This document shows, one piece after another, positions 25,413-37,527 of a stretch of DNA of 64,000 bases (position 1 is its first letter; every line of letters begins with the position of its first letter). The notes beneath the pieces were generated by a model. The model was not told the origin of the DNA. It saw only the letters and a program-made list of their open reading frames with translations, and searched no databases. Source of the stretch: Phytoseiulus persimilis (lineage: Eukaryota > Arthropoda > Arachnida > Mesostigmata > Phytoseiidae); NCBI GenBank assembly GCA_037576195.1, contig CM075103.1, positions 19,468,001 to 19,532,000 on the forward strand. Direction: 5' to 3'. The translations under genes were made by a program, and so were the position numbers.

Positions 25413-28400
25413 GCCAAAGAGTGACAACTCGCTGTTATCACTACTGAAAGGGAGCTATACGAAGGGAAACATCCAGATTTGAATGAGAAGGTGCCCATTT
25501 TGTAGTCGATGGTGGGTCATGTTCAGGCACTCAGTTGATCTTCTTGAATGCCCCGTGTTTTTTCTCTAGAGACATCCGAAATTCCGAAAAAAATAGGTTC
25601 TCCTGCTTTCCAGCGCCGATCGACCCCCTGTTCTTGATTGGTGAGTCGAGTTTTTGACCCTGAATTAGTGACTGATATGGGTAATACGCATTGAGTCGGA
25701 CTAGGCACTCATTTCTTCCCCCTGGCTCGTTCGCGACCGGGCGGCAGCACGATATGACACCTCCTTGCGGCCATTATCATGGATTAGCTCCGACGTCCTA
25801 AGGCGGCGGAAGCAACTCCTATCAAGAGAAACGACGCAAAAAAAGAAACGATCAATTACAAGCGAACATATTCTGTAGCATTGCTCTCCCAAGTTTTAAT
25901 GATGACACTAAGAAAACTTGCGCAAGCGAGCGGTATGGTATGAAATAGGCTAAACACCTGTTGAAGACTATGCCTCAAAGGTCACCCAGGATATTGCGTT
26001 CCGCTCTGAGTTAGGTGAAACAAGATTCACTCGATCTCCCTTTGTACTAACTAGTCCAGTCACTGATTCAGAGTCGAAAACTCCAGTCACCTATCAGAAA
26101 TAGGGGAGTCAATCGGTTCTGGAAGGCCAGGAAACGTATTTTTTTCCGAATTTTGGGCTCCTCGAGAAAAAAAACACGGATGCATCCAGGACGATCAACT
26201 GCGACCCGAACATGGCCCAGCGTAGACTATCGAACGGGCACCCTCTCATTCAAATCTGAGCGTTACACTTCGTATAGTTCCCCTAGTGAGAGGGTCTTCA
26301 TTCAAGCCGCGTATGAAGACGACGACATATTTATTTGCACTCGATTCGGAAGAGCCTCGATCTATGTTTATTCTCTGGGACGAGGATGCTTCGGAGTTCT
26401 CATCTGTCCGTGAGCTCACCGAACTCCGGCGATGACTCAGGTAGCGAAAAAATGAGCCACGAGAGCACGAGGATTGTGCTCAAGCGAAGCCTGGACTTCC
26501 AGAGTGTGACAACCAATAGCGAAGGAGCCAGAGATGAATCTCCCGCCCGGAGGCATGTCGAGATATTTTCTTCACAGGACCCAGACGACTCGTGCTGATC
26601 GAGTGAGCTGTGTAGGAGGTAAAGAGTTCGAAGTAAAGAGAGACGAAAGTGAAGATCGATTCGAGTGTTTTTATTCGTCGTCGCATCCAATTTCCGCGGA
26701 TGCCACTCATAGCGGAGCGTATGATCACCAGCAGCACCGTCAGCCAGCTCTCCCGACCTCAGAAGTGTTTGGAAAAATTCGCCGTAGGCGGTATTCCCGT
26801 TGATTTCGATGAGGTAACGGCGATCAAAGTCTTCGCTACCTTCCGAGATCGCTGCCCGGAACAGAAGTGGGAGACACATGTGAGCTTGCGGGCTCGTTCT
26901 ACATCTCCGAGAGGGTTGACTCGTCGAGAAACTTGGTGGGACCATGACTGTTCACATGAGTGAACCGTATGTGAGCGGCGAAAGGAATTTATGTCTGGTC
27001 GAACGCTGCGGGGCTATCAACCAAATGTGAGGTTCTTTACTCACATATTGGGGAACACTAGAGTTGGCTTCCAATTAGGCGCTGCTCCGCCGCGGCGAGT
27101 CGTTCATCCAGCTTCTGAGTCGTTAGATTCGATCCCCTCCGGAACCGCTATATTGTACCGAATCTAAATAGACGGTCTATGCATTGATTGTGACTCGAGG
27201 ATGTGGGAGGAGGGAAATTATTCGCAGCTCGCCAATGTTTCAGTGCCGGGTCTGCTCTCCGATCAGAGATGAGAAAACGGCAGTCGAGTTAGTTCGCGAC
27301 AAACAGAAGCGTCTTACGGGCAACTGTAGTATTTTGTAGACAAGCCGATCATCAAGAGATAATGATGCACTATCCAAGTCGGGAAGCGGGAGGTTTTAAA
27401 GTAGAGAGTGAACGAGAAAAACTCTTGTTTCGAGGAAACTTATAATGAAAGCAGGAGCTAACAATCCTTGGAAGCTCATGTCGAAGCATGCCGAACTTCT
27501 CTCGCCCAGCGCCCTTCTTCTACAGAACTACTCCTTTAAGAAATATCCCTCCCACCCCCTGTAGGAGAACGCTCCGCTTCGGATCTCCTGCTCAGAATGT
27601 GATCGAGAATTTGGAGAACTTCTCTCAAATCCAGACCGCTTGCGTCTCGAAAGAAAACTCGGAGCAACTTCTTAATTCGCTGTAGGTCAACAACTTTGCG
27701 TTCGCCTTGTTCGCTACGCTATAAAGCTAGAGAACTACCGTTGAACGCTCTTCCCGGCTTTTTCGAGGGATCCGGTCTACGGAATGATTGATTAATTTGA
27801 TGATTGATGTGAGTTTTTGGGTTGTGTGTGATCTTCCATTCCAAGGACGAGCAAGATCAATGAGACTGCGCCTTAACTCCAAACGAAGTGGGTCTCGAGG
27901 CAGTCATGTCAAGCTTTGCATACGGTTGTCACGCGGTTCTGTTTCGAACGACCCAAAAACTTGCCTTGTACCTCTAGCCTGGCGTCGCATGGGGCGGGAG
28001 GCTTTCGCTTGACCTCGCAAAATCGAAGGGGAAGCGCATTGTTACTCTGCGTTTACGCAGCCTTCTGGTGCTGTCCGTTCTCCGCAACTACGGCTCTGAG
28101 CTTCACGCTACACGGAAAACTTGTCTCGTGACCCTCCACAATCCAAAGTGTTCCTGATCCTGACGGTCTGTTCCTATTCTCCGGGAAACACGTTTCTCCG
28201 CTCAAGTGTTCGTCTCTAGACAGTTCAGTATGTTCGTGTCAATGTCTATCTCTTCGCAGTGGCCGAGCCGAAAAAGAATTCCGTTGATCCGTTCCCTGGA
28301 CGTAGCCGCAGCTCTGCTGAATCGCAACCAATCTTCAGAAATGAAGGAGTGTCCGAGCGCCGACAAGCAAGGGGACAATTTCTTGTTCCATATTTGTGAA

Positions 28401-31400
28401 CAGGTTCAAAGATTGATTCCTCACGTGTGGTCAGAGCCGAACCCCATTCCTTCTTGCCGCATAAGTCCTCATGGCAGAATCCTAGCGAGGAGGCCTTGTC
28501 GCCGTCTGTCTCCGTCAGTCGACGCCGGAGCTGGCCTCGCGGGGGTTTCCCATTGAGAGTAGATCCTGTCCGATATTTCGGCGGACGCTGATCGACTCGA
28601 CGACCTACACCGTCCCGATAGATTTCAACCCAGGCTATCTAGCCCATATATCCGACAAGTCACTTTCAAGACCTGTTCGGAGCGAGTTCAACTTCTCCGA
28701 AATTCCGCCATTGCTTGAAGGAGCTCTCAGACTCCATGAGAGCTTGGAAACAGTGGATCTGCCGAATGGTCGAGCAACAATCGCTGTCTACAGAAACCCA
28801 CGATTATTTCTCCCGAAAACGCACAAAAGTTGGGAGACATGCACACCGGCATTGTTCCGTTTTCATCATGCTGTAGTTGAGGCTTAACAACTTGGTGCTC
28901 GTCATGAGTCAATCGGAGAGAATAGCCCTCGCGGCTTACACTCTGAGATCGGAAGAGGAAACACTCGTAGCAGAATCAGGGAGAACATACAGCGTGATCA
29001 CGATTTTCGGCAGAACAATGTACAGATTGGAGTTTCGAATGAAGCATAGCAACCCGAGCGGGCCTTTCTCCAACAGACTTAAACGCTGACACGAAGCAGC
29101 TGTGAAGTGTAACAACCTTTGGCTCCCGATCAGCCACTCGCCGAGATCGATTCCGTCCCCAGTATGAGTCAGCTCACTATAGAAGGAGGAGCTTAGAGTG
29201 CGCCGGGAACACGAACTTCTTGCTCAACCCGCGGGACTGGTAGAGCCATCGTTTTCCCCGATGGTCAACCTCTTCCCAGGTGCGAAACGGGAGGGCGACC
29301 GCTCTGCACACCCGAGTCCTCCAGGCGAATCTCCTCCAGAGTAAACTCGAGCCTGTGTGCCCCCCTTATCGGATGCGGGACTGATCTCGTCTTGTGCGGC
29401 ACGAGGGCTATGGGTAGACAGAATGAACTTTGTCATTGCTCTTCGCTCTCTTTCTCTGACGATTGTCGGACTCATTGCGCTGAGCAGGTTCCATCTCTCC
29501 TTCACGGGAAGGAGTCTTGCTAGGAAAACTACTTTGTACATCCGAGCTGCTCCTGGATATTTTATTCACTCTGATCCCACAAAACAACTGAAACCGAGGC
29601 TTCAGGGGGCAATTGACGATGACTGCTGCACTGAGTGGTTTCATTTTTCCCTTTGCGCATGGAAACAACGAGAGCTCAAAAGCAGAACGAATTGTTGGAG
29701 CATGTTGAGGTATCGCGAGAATGCCGTCAGTTGATACGATCATACCCGTGGGAAAATCACGGTGAGATCTCTGAGGATCGCGCCGGAAAACTTGATGATC
29801 GGTGCGCCAGGAAGTCTATCGTGTGAGTTTCCGCAATCTCTCTTCTTCGAAGAGAAACGCCCCACTACCGGACAGCGGGTTTGTGAGGAAGACGATATAG
29901 GTCTCGAGCTTCCCCATCCTGACTCATAAGGAGAAAACCGAAGTTCTTCGACAGGGCAGAAGTGATTCTGAACGCCAATCTCCTCCCAAACTATCACGGC
30001 ACGCAGTCGCGAACAGACGGATGGTCTCACAGAGTGTGTGAGCGCATTTCTGCCACGGGAACGTCAGAGCAAAAGAGGCATCTTGATGCAGCAGTAGCAC
30101 TGATGGCCCGTGGCGAATGGCCCCTTCTGTTTCTGTACGCCACTGCATGGACTCCGAGGAAACTTCATTGTTTTCTATCATACTCAGCAACCCCTGCAGG
30201 AGCGAAAATTTCAATTTCAGATGAGAAGTTCTGGCTCGAGCCCAGTGGCGTAAACAGGGAGGGGGCGATCGGGCGGGTGCCCCTCCCGGGAATTTTCCGT
30301 CGAGTTCTCGGACTCCGAATCCGAGGCTATCACCCCTCGGTGGCGACCGAGCTTCTAATTGGTAATCTCCTTCCGCTTTGCTCACCCTCAATAGACACTC
30401 TTGAATCATCAGGATGAATACCTGACCGGGTCCGACCTCGCACAATAGAGACTCCGCCCCCCCCCCCCCTTCCTCCCCATCCGCAATTCCTGGACACGCC
30501 ACTGCTCGAGCCGTCCAACCAGGCGAGGAAGGGCACGTCAACGGCGGTCGCGTTAAAAGCAGATGACCACGTACGAGAAGGACGAGAGGCCATACGGTGT
30601 CGGAAAGCCCTGCAACTTTTTTCCGAGACGGGGAAACCAGAAATGCCATGGAGTTACGGAACGGATGTTACGCTCGAGAGCGCCCTCTGGCTCCCATCTT
30701 CTGTTCTGGAAACCTTTCGAAAATCCCTCCTTCGCCCGGATGGATGATAGAATTCGTCATTCCCAAAGCTGTTCGAAAAGTCTTGAGCCTAATCAAGAGA
30801 AACGCGGCCGAGTTCCACTAAGCTTCAGCTTTTGTTTACACATCCGGACCGAGGCTAACTCAGTTAGTGTACCACATTATCATCCATCTAATTCCAATGT
30901 CAGTCCTGGCTGTCGCTCTCAGATCCGCCTATCAAGCTCTCCAAGTTTCTGCCGGGATAGAAGTCATCGAAGATCACTGTTGTCCTCGATGGGTTGCACA
31001 TTGATGTCCAAGTTGCATGGAATTAGACCTTGTCTTTCCAGATTGGGCTCGAGACTTTTTGAGCAGCTCGGGGAAATCCCAATAACCTTATCCATCCTTG
31101 CGAGCAGGACAATCCAACTGATACCCCGGAAGGCTTCGTTGCAAGTTATCTGCGATGAATAACGTTCCTTTCTGTCGTAACCCCTCGTTCGAGAGATAAC
31201 CCAAATTCGCTCCTACTCTCTCTCCCCTTCGGATGTGATTTTCGACTCGCGTCCACAATGTATATCGGGTGCACTCCCCTAAGCAGGCGACGGAGTGACC
31301 TTGTAGTAATCTTGTGCGCTCCGCTGCTGTATTCAAGTGAAGGCAAGTCCGAGGTATGAACAGGCAGCCCAGATCTGTTCCACCAGTTCGCTAGAAGAAC

Positions 31401-31718
31401 TGACCAGGAGATCGCCTATCCTGAACCGATTCCACGAAATGCAGAAGGGGAGGATTCTCCTAGATTTCGCCCACCAAACGCTTGGCGGAACGCGCAAACG
31501 GGTTTTGAATGCGAGGGAGGACACTCAGGACCCTCTCCTGTGGAAAACCGCCTCCAACTCTTCAGGGGAGCCGATCTGGAAGAATTCACCGACAACCAAA
31601 ATTTCTTAGTGTGAGTCAAACCACCCTATAGCGAAGTAACCGGGCCGCTCCGACGTTTTTCTTCCCACCTCAGTAGTGAGCCTGGCGCTCAACTCGCGTC
31701 ATCGCCTGAAAACACGCC
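25413..31718. other. Intergenic stretch downstream of the GPCR, no gene recognised
   Basis: No recognisable domain. At 28498-28887 the plus strand has an open frame without a good start that reads like protein, followed in another frame by 28877-29089; neither shows a known motif. The 13-nt C run at 30457-30469 lies in a C-rich patch. Other frames up to about 240 codons overlap on opposite strands and are taken as chance. Confidence 0.4.
30457..30469. repeat. Poly-C tract (13 nt)
   Basis: Thirteen uninterrupted cytosines, followed by further C-rich sequence. Confidence 0.8.
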
Positions 31719-31926
31719 GACGGCCCGTACGTGTTTCAGCGGGATGAAGCCAACGTCCACACGAGCGCTATCGTCCAGGACTGGCTCCACGAACATGCAC
31801 GTTTGTTCTGAGGCGAGAATCCGTGGCCTCCAAACAGCTCAGATCTTAATCCTCTGGATTTCTGCGTTAGGAACGACGTTGTGATGGAGGCTTTCACCAC
31901 TACTCCCAGATGAAATTTGAAAAGTG

Positions 31927-31934
31927 TTTGCAGC
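31927..31934. repeat. Left 8-bp target duplication of the hAT element
   Basis: TTTGCAGC lies directly against the left end of the element and is repeated exactly against the right end. Eight-base duplications are the signature of hAT transposition. Confidence 0.93.
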
Positions 31935-31973
31935 TTGGGATCGCAAAAAAAAACGTCAAGCGGAACCGCGAGG
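31935..31973 (+). repeat. Left terminal inverted repeat of the hAT element
   Basis: Begins TTGGGATCGC followed by an A run and CGTCAAGCGGAACCGCG. It matches the inverted right end apart from a few substitutions and a one-base difference around the A run. Confidence 0.9.
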
Positions 31974-32125
31974 TCTCCCTTGGACGCGGGTATGACCCGC
32001 GGGTTGCGGACCTCCCTCGAGACCGCGGGTAATACCCGCAACCCGCGTGTTCTCGCTGGTCCTGGCGGGTACCCGCGGTCTACCCGCGGTTCCGAGCGGG
32101 AACCCGCGACCGCAGACCGCGGTTT
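31965..32125. repeat. Left subterminal array of CCGCGG/ACCCGC palindromic motifs
   Basis: ACCCGCGG, GACCCGCGGGT, GGGTACCCGCGG and GACCGCGG variants recur about ten times, many as overlapping palindromes. The same motif set appears at the right end. Likely binding sites for a hAT transposase, by analogy with other hAT subterminal repeats. Confidence 0.8.
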
Positions 32126-32639
32126 TCAGGTTCTCGTCTGTTGGGGTGCCTGGCAACTGACGGCTTGTTCTCAGTATTATAGACCAATGGCCCCTTGTCT
32201 AGCAGCTTAGTCTATAGCAGCTTCCACAAGATGTGGAGCGTTCAGCCTGTTGAACTTCGTCATCGGCAAAAACCGCACACGAATGAGGCAGTCGACTCCA
32301 GACGACGTCTTCATCGTTCGGAAAGCCTTCGACTACAAAGCAATCCAGCGAGGCCACTGAGAACTCGAGCCAAAATTGTATTGGACCAGAACTCCGTTAA
32401 ACTCGATTTAGTTTCACGACTCGAGCGACTCGAAGATAATAAATTATGCGCGCCGATCCCATACATTTTCGGTCTGTCGATCATACAACGCGCACGTTCC
32501 GGAAGAAAAATCAAGTCTGTCTTTCCGTGCTTGTCCATGGGCACGAGCGGTTTCATGAGGCTCATATGAGCGATTAAAGAGAGGGGATCGCTTCATGGAT
32601 GATGGCGCCAGAGATGAGTTCGTAGACCATCGGGTAGCC

Positions 32640-32816
32640 ACCGGACTGGTGGGTACCCGCGGGTAAACGCCAGGGACCGCGGGCTCGCGGCGGCTACCCC
32701 CGGATAATCCCGAGAAACCGGAGGTAACCGCGGGCTCGCAGCGGCTACCCGCGGTTAACTGCCAGGAACCGCGGGTAATCGCGACTCCGGGGCAGAACCG
32801 CGGTTCCGCTTGGCGG
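32640..32816. repeat. Right subterminal array of CCGCGG/ACCCGC palindromic motifs
   Basis: GGTACCCGCGGGT, AACCGCGGG and GGCTACCCGCGG variants recur, including two copies of a longer unit, CCGCGGGCTCGC plus GGCTACCC, at about 32680 and 32730. It mirrors the left array. Confidence 0.8.
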
Positions 32817-32834
32817 TTTTTTTTGCGACCCCTA
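32796..32834 (-). repeat. Right terminal inverted repeat of the hAT element
   Basis: On the minus strand it starts TAGGGGTCGC, then an A run and CGCCAAGCGGAACCGCGG, the partner of the left end. Confidence 0.9.
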
Positions 32835-32842
32835 TTTGCAGC
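32835..32842. repeat. Right 8-bp target duplication of the hAT element
   Basis: Second exact copy of TTTGCAGC, directly after the right terminal repeat. Confidence 0.93.
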
Positions 32843-35800
32843 AGCTCCCGCGGCAGATTTGGGGAAGTCATCGCGGCGAACGGCTCCTGCTTCTAATAGA
32901 GAACTTTGATTCCTCGTTACTCTTTCGAACTGTTATTTTCGGCGCGTTCCCAGGCGGGGACACCAGGTGAGCGCCACGTGACTCCTGAGGTGGAACGAAA
33001 CCTGTCGGATAGACCCGGTTGCAAACCTATAACATCATTCGCGAACGCTGGGTTCATGACGAGACGACAGGAGGTCATCTCCGGATGGTGGCTCTGATGA
33101 AAGACATCTTGGCTGGCTTTGTTTCTCTAGAAGTCCAACAATCGGCACACGCTGTAAGACAGCTTCTAATCAGGCTCTTGGTTGGTACTTGCTCCCGCTC
33201 CAGCCATGCACTACTGAAAATATTTCTACCGCAGAGCCGAGTACCACGCGCGAACAAACGTAGCGTCATCTTCCCGCGTTCGGCCAGCGTGATTCTGGAT
33301 GTCACAGCGATTCCCTCAATCAACACTCCGCGAGCGGAAGCGACCGTGGTGCGAAAACATTCGCGGGCATGTTTGTCCGAGATCATTAATTCCATCATTC
33401 CATGCTATGCTCACGGAACGGCATCTGCAGAGATTTCCAAGCATATCGCATTCTGTATGGTCTGTGTGAATTGCTGCCGATCCTCCGTGAATCCAAGCTT
33501 CGACTGCAACTCGCCCACCCTGCTAATTCGACACCCCCCTCAAGTCCGAACTGATATTGCGGAGTCGCACAGACTTGCTCGCCGCACGGCATCGGAGTAG
33601 GTCGCGTTTCCCAACCGTATCCCGCGGCAGCTCATGGCGGACGAATAAATTTCCGGTATCTCGTCCCCGAGTCACCGTCTCTCCGCTCGTCTCCAGCTCC
33701 TCCCGCCGACTATAAAGCTCTAACCCACTCTATCACCGATGATACGCTCCACTTCTGCGTCCTGATAACAGGTTGGGCTGTGACGCCATGAACATCCCCG
33801 TTGCTGGTTTGGATTTCGTTCAGCTTAGTACGCGTAGTTGGCGTTGTCCCACAGCGTCCCTCGTATTATCCTACAGCGCTTCCTTGATCGTGACGACCCA
33901 CTCTCCTATCTGGAACTGCATGTTTTGACTAAGCTACATAGGCGCGCTCCGGTGTGATTCAGACTTCCGACCTCAGATTTCGGAGAGCAGGGAAGGCTTC
34001 GCCGCTCGCAGATCTGAGGCCGAGGTTACAGATAATGAACTCATCTCTGTGAAACTATAAGTGTTGAAATGTTTTTGAGGGTCTCCGAGGCGGACTCGAG
34101 GACACCCTCTTACTTCCTCGAAATGAAGTGGAAGACGACCCGATTCGTCGGGTCAATGTCGCTTCATTCGATGAGCCGTAACTGACTCGAGCCTACGAAC
34201 GCTGCGGATATCTCCGCTTCGGTTCTGCTTGCTCCGAATATCCGAACAAGCAGCCACTCATGGAATACAGCTCTTTGCGAAGACACCGCTTGCTTATTTC
34301 TCGTTCGCTCCTCCAAGACGAGCCACGATAAGTAAGACGTTTTCTAGCAAATTATCATTCCTCTTGGGAAACTGCATCCGCCCCCACCCCTGCAGCAGAT
34401 TATCCGTTAGCTTCACCACTTTCGAGGCATCCGAACATTGAGCCGTTCACCTGTGAGCATCAGTGTTCATCGTTTTTGACGAGAACATTGACAGACTGGG
34501 CTGTACCTCTCAAGTCAATCAATCGGTTCAGCTCGAATGTCGCCATCCCGTCTTTCGAGGAACCCAGCACGAATGAATCGAGTTTCGAAATGGTCCTGGG
34601 AGAGTTCGCAGCCACTGAGGCGAGGAGAATAACCCTCCAAGAATGGGTGATCCAGATGCTCATATAGCCTGAAGTCCAGCGTTCTTTTTCAACCATAGGT
34701 ATCCCCAGAATTCACAGTCATCGATAAGATTTTCAAGCTCCGGCATTTGTCCGTTATAGACGGAACGTTGCTACGCTGTGCAAAATTATCGTATTTCACA
34801 TGCGTGCACACAGGCAAAAGTTTCAGTTGTGTATTCAATCGAAAAGTGGTCCCTTATGGGTCAGACTTCAGGGTAATAATCCAGTTTCTCACATTTGCGT
34901 TGGCTCGAGCGAGTTGTCTTCTTTCCTCTGAAGACCTCGTTGGTCATCTCCGTTTCAGATCCTCATTTTTGGCTGTTTGAAACCAGGGTATTGGAGGCTC
35001 GCTACGCCACTGTTCATGACACCAGTGCGGTGCAGCTGTGCTTTCTCTCTGTGGTACCCTTGTGACTTTCCAACTGGAAATGGGGTCGCAGTGGGAATGA
35101 GTCACGGTGGAAAGAGAGAGCCACAATTCTTGCAAAAGTGGAGGGACTCGAAAGAGCCAGAGGCTTTCCTCTTGAGCGGACGGAATCGACGCGGGTGGTT
35201 GCGGGGCAATGTTGCGGAAAGGTTGGCTCTTGTTGCGAAAGGCTTCTTCCTGGTGGCAATTAGCTAATGTTGGATGGGAAGCGAGATGCAATTTATCTTT
35301 GGTCATGAATGCCACTCCAGTCCGACACACCATTCGTTCCTCGTCTTATCCGTCACTGGTCTTCCACAAGAACGAGTCAGACACGTCGCCCGGGAGCTCT
35401 GCGAGGAAATACATCACGAACCCGCGCGCTCGTGTTCCGGGGCAACGGCGACACGTGAACGAATGAAACTACGGCTGTCGTGAAGAACATTCACTACGAC
35501 TCACCCTCGTGTAACGGTTCCGAGTTTTCGTCGGACTTTCGACAACCAATGGGAGAATTCGCTACGGCATTTGGGTCCAGGTACATGAGGCTCCGCGGCA
35601 CCCGAATGAACTGTCTTCCGAGAGAGTTTGTCGTACGATCATACGCCTGTTTGCAGGAATACATTCCTGCCAGGTCCACGGCAGAGTTAATCCCGTAGCT
35701 AACTCAACAAGAAGACCCAGAGGACACTGTTTATGTACGAGAGCTGCTTCTCGCGGTGTATAGAAGCATCATTGAAGCTGTTAGACGCCGACGAGCATCT

Positions 35801-36317
35801 ACGAGAGGTCTTTCTATCTATTGCGTGGTACAGCATGCAACAGTGCATCGAGAACAGACCATGGCGTCTACTTGGAATCTCCAGCATGAGCAACTCCGAT
35901 GGCGAAACGCCTCGTGGATCCACCGCACCAATGAGCGTATGATTGCCGCCTGCTCACTGGATTCTCGATCGTTGGAGTGTATTTAGTCCATAAATAGGGG
36001 CTTCCATTCGCGTCGAGAGCTGAAAGTCTGAGCCACGCAAAACGCCAAAGCCAAGCACCCAGACCTCCAGCTGAGGTATGGCAAAGCGTGTCGTCGATTG
36101 CACCTCTCCAGTGTTTCTCAACCCCCGCACTCTCATCGACACCCAGCCAGTCCGCTGACTTCCGAAAAACAATACACTCAGCTGACCTGCCTGGTTCGTT
36201 TCCACGGACGGAATGTTCATTTATAAGGGGCCGCGCTCGGTTCCCTTTCTGGCTTTACGGGTGCTGCGCCATGCTCGTGCGCTGGTAATGATCTCTTCAT
36301 CCAGGGTCGTTTCCAGA

Positions 36318-36335
36318 TTTTTTTGGGGGGGGGGG
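36318..36335. repeat. T7 G11 homopolymer junction
   Basis: Seven T followed directly by eleven G. It belongs to the set of long C/G runs seen across the window. Confidence 0.8.
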
Positions 36336-37517
36336 CGACGTCATTTTCACCCCATTTCCTGAGGGTGGGAGCGGCAGCACTCGATGGTGCTACTCAACAA
36401 CAGGGCGATCCCATGGATCGAGGATTCATTTTTCTCTGTCCCTTCCCTCCTGTATATGACACTGTCTAAATCTAACAACAGAACTATACCGGACAACTGC
36501 GAAACGCTCTTCTAGAGCAGCGCCCTGAGAACGAGTGTTCCGTAAGATCGAACACCCGTGGAAAAACGGACGGGGCCGAACCGGCCTGCGCGGCGCACCG
36601 ATTGTCGAGAATCGTGCAAGCCGTTTCGCGTACTTCCCGAGTTGCAAGCTCGGAAACTGCATCGTCTGCTCGGAGAGAACGGGGAACACGGAAACCGAAC
36701 TCGGAGTTAGAACGCCAGGCGTTGACCCTCCTCTCAGAACAGCTTCCCTCTGACCATGGGAATTTATACTGTGGCTGTCTCCTGGGCTTGATCAAGGACT
36801 CGGCTTCCCCAGAAAGAATGATCGGAGCGCGCTGGACTTCCTCATCTCGAGGAATCTCCAATACACCGGAAAGAACACTCATTAGCGTCGAGTGAATATT
36901 TGGGGTCGACGGTTCCTGACAGCGTAGCCACTAGCTGTTCCCCCTTGGTTGTTCACCCGAGGCTCTCATGGAGCCCTCTTGCGCTGACTCTATCTTGTCC
37001 AGCAACGTACCCGCCTTGCCACTGGCCCGAGGAGAATGACTTTTATTTGCATAATGCGAACGCGGAAACAAGATCTCTCACAATGTTATCGACACTCTCG
37101 CCGGTCGCCCAATCTGGAGAGGTGGAATCCTGGATGTGGGCGACGTCATTGTGTCATGTTTCGATTCCGAGAATGACCTACAGCAGTTGGTCTCAATGAC
37201 GAGTCGCGAACCAGCTGGAGTTTGCAGTCGAGGTCTCTGTGCGTGCTCGTTGTTTTATTCCTGGAGACCGGATGAGATCGAGAGCACTGTCGGCGAAAAC
37301 CCCCCCTGCTCCCGGCTCAACGATCATCATTTGAAATCTTCTTGGAATCCTCCGACCGCTTACAGGGTCGTGTCCTGACGAACTCTTTCAGTGCACATCT
37401 CTTGGCCTGACCAACCGCCTTGGGTCATGACCATCACCTTGAAATCTCGACCAAGTCTCTTCCATTTCCGATCGCGGCTATGACGAACTGCTGAGAGAAG
37501 CCACAGCGGGGCGGGAA

Positions 37518-37527
37518 GGGGGGGGGG
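37518..37527. repeat. Poly-G tract (10 nt)
   Basis: Ten uninterrupted guanines in a G-rich context. Confidence 0.75.

Larger units (their letters stand above)
31935..32834. mobile_element. Non-autonomous hAT-superfamily DNA transposon (900 bp)
   Basis: The ends form inverted repeats of about 38 nt: left TTGGGATCGCAAAAAAAAA, and right, read on the minus strand, TAGGGGTCGCAAAAAAAAC, both running into a shared CAAGCGGAACCGCG. The TAGGG-type end and the exact 8-bp duplication TTTGCAGC on both sides identify the hAT superfamily. Just inside both ends, at 31965-32125 and 32640-32816, ACCCGCGG/CCGCGGGT palindromic motifs are densely repeated; subterminal motif arrays serve as transposase-binding sites in hAT elements. 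The middle, about 32160-32640, is unique sequence with no transposase domain that I can recognise, so the copy must have relied on an enzyme from elsewhere. It inserted into an older mariner relic. Confidence 0.92.
31719..32896 (+). pseudogene. Relic of a DD37D mariner-family transposase, split by a hAT element
   Basis: The C-terminal catalytic half of a transposase reads from 31719 in one frame. VFQRDEANVHTS carries the second catalytic Asp (codon 31743). WPPNSSDLNPLDFCV carries the third, after 37 residues; that spacing and the NPLD motif mark the DD37D branch of the mariner superfamily. TGA codons at 31809 and 31911 break the frame. At 31934 it is interrupted by the 900-bp hAT element. After that element and one copy of its target duplication (resuming at 32843) the same frame continues with SSRGRFGEVIAANGSCF and a TAA at 32894, like the usual C-terminus of these enzymes. 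Upstream of about 31719 I cannot align the sequence; the N-terminal half is lost or unrecognisable. The element is long dead. Confidence 0.82.

Noticed and set aside
26400-26963. Competing long frames on both strands (181 codons minus, 104 plus)
   Set aside because: Both look equally plausible, neither has a domain or clean splice sites, and they cannot both be genes.
33019-33600. 193-codon plus-strand frame right of the nested transposons
   Set aside because: No domain; the opposite strand is also largely open; not linked to either transposon.
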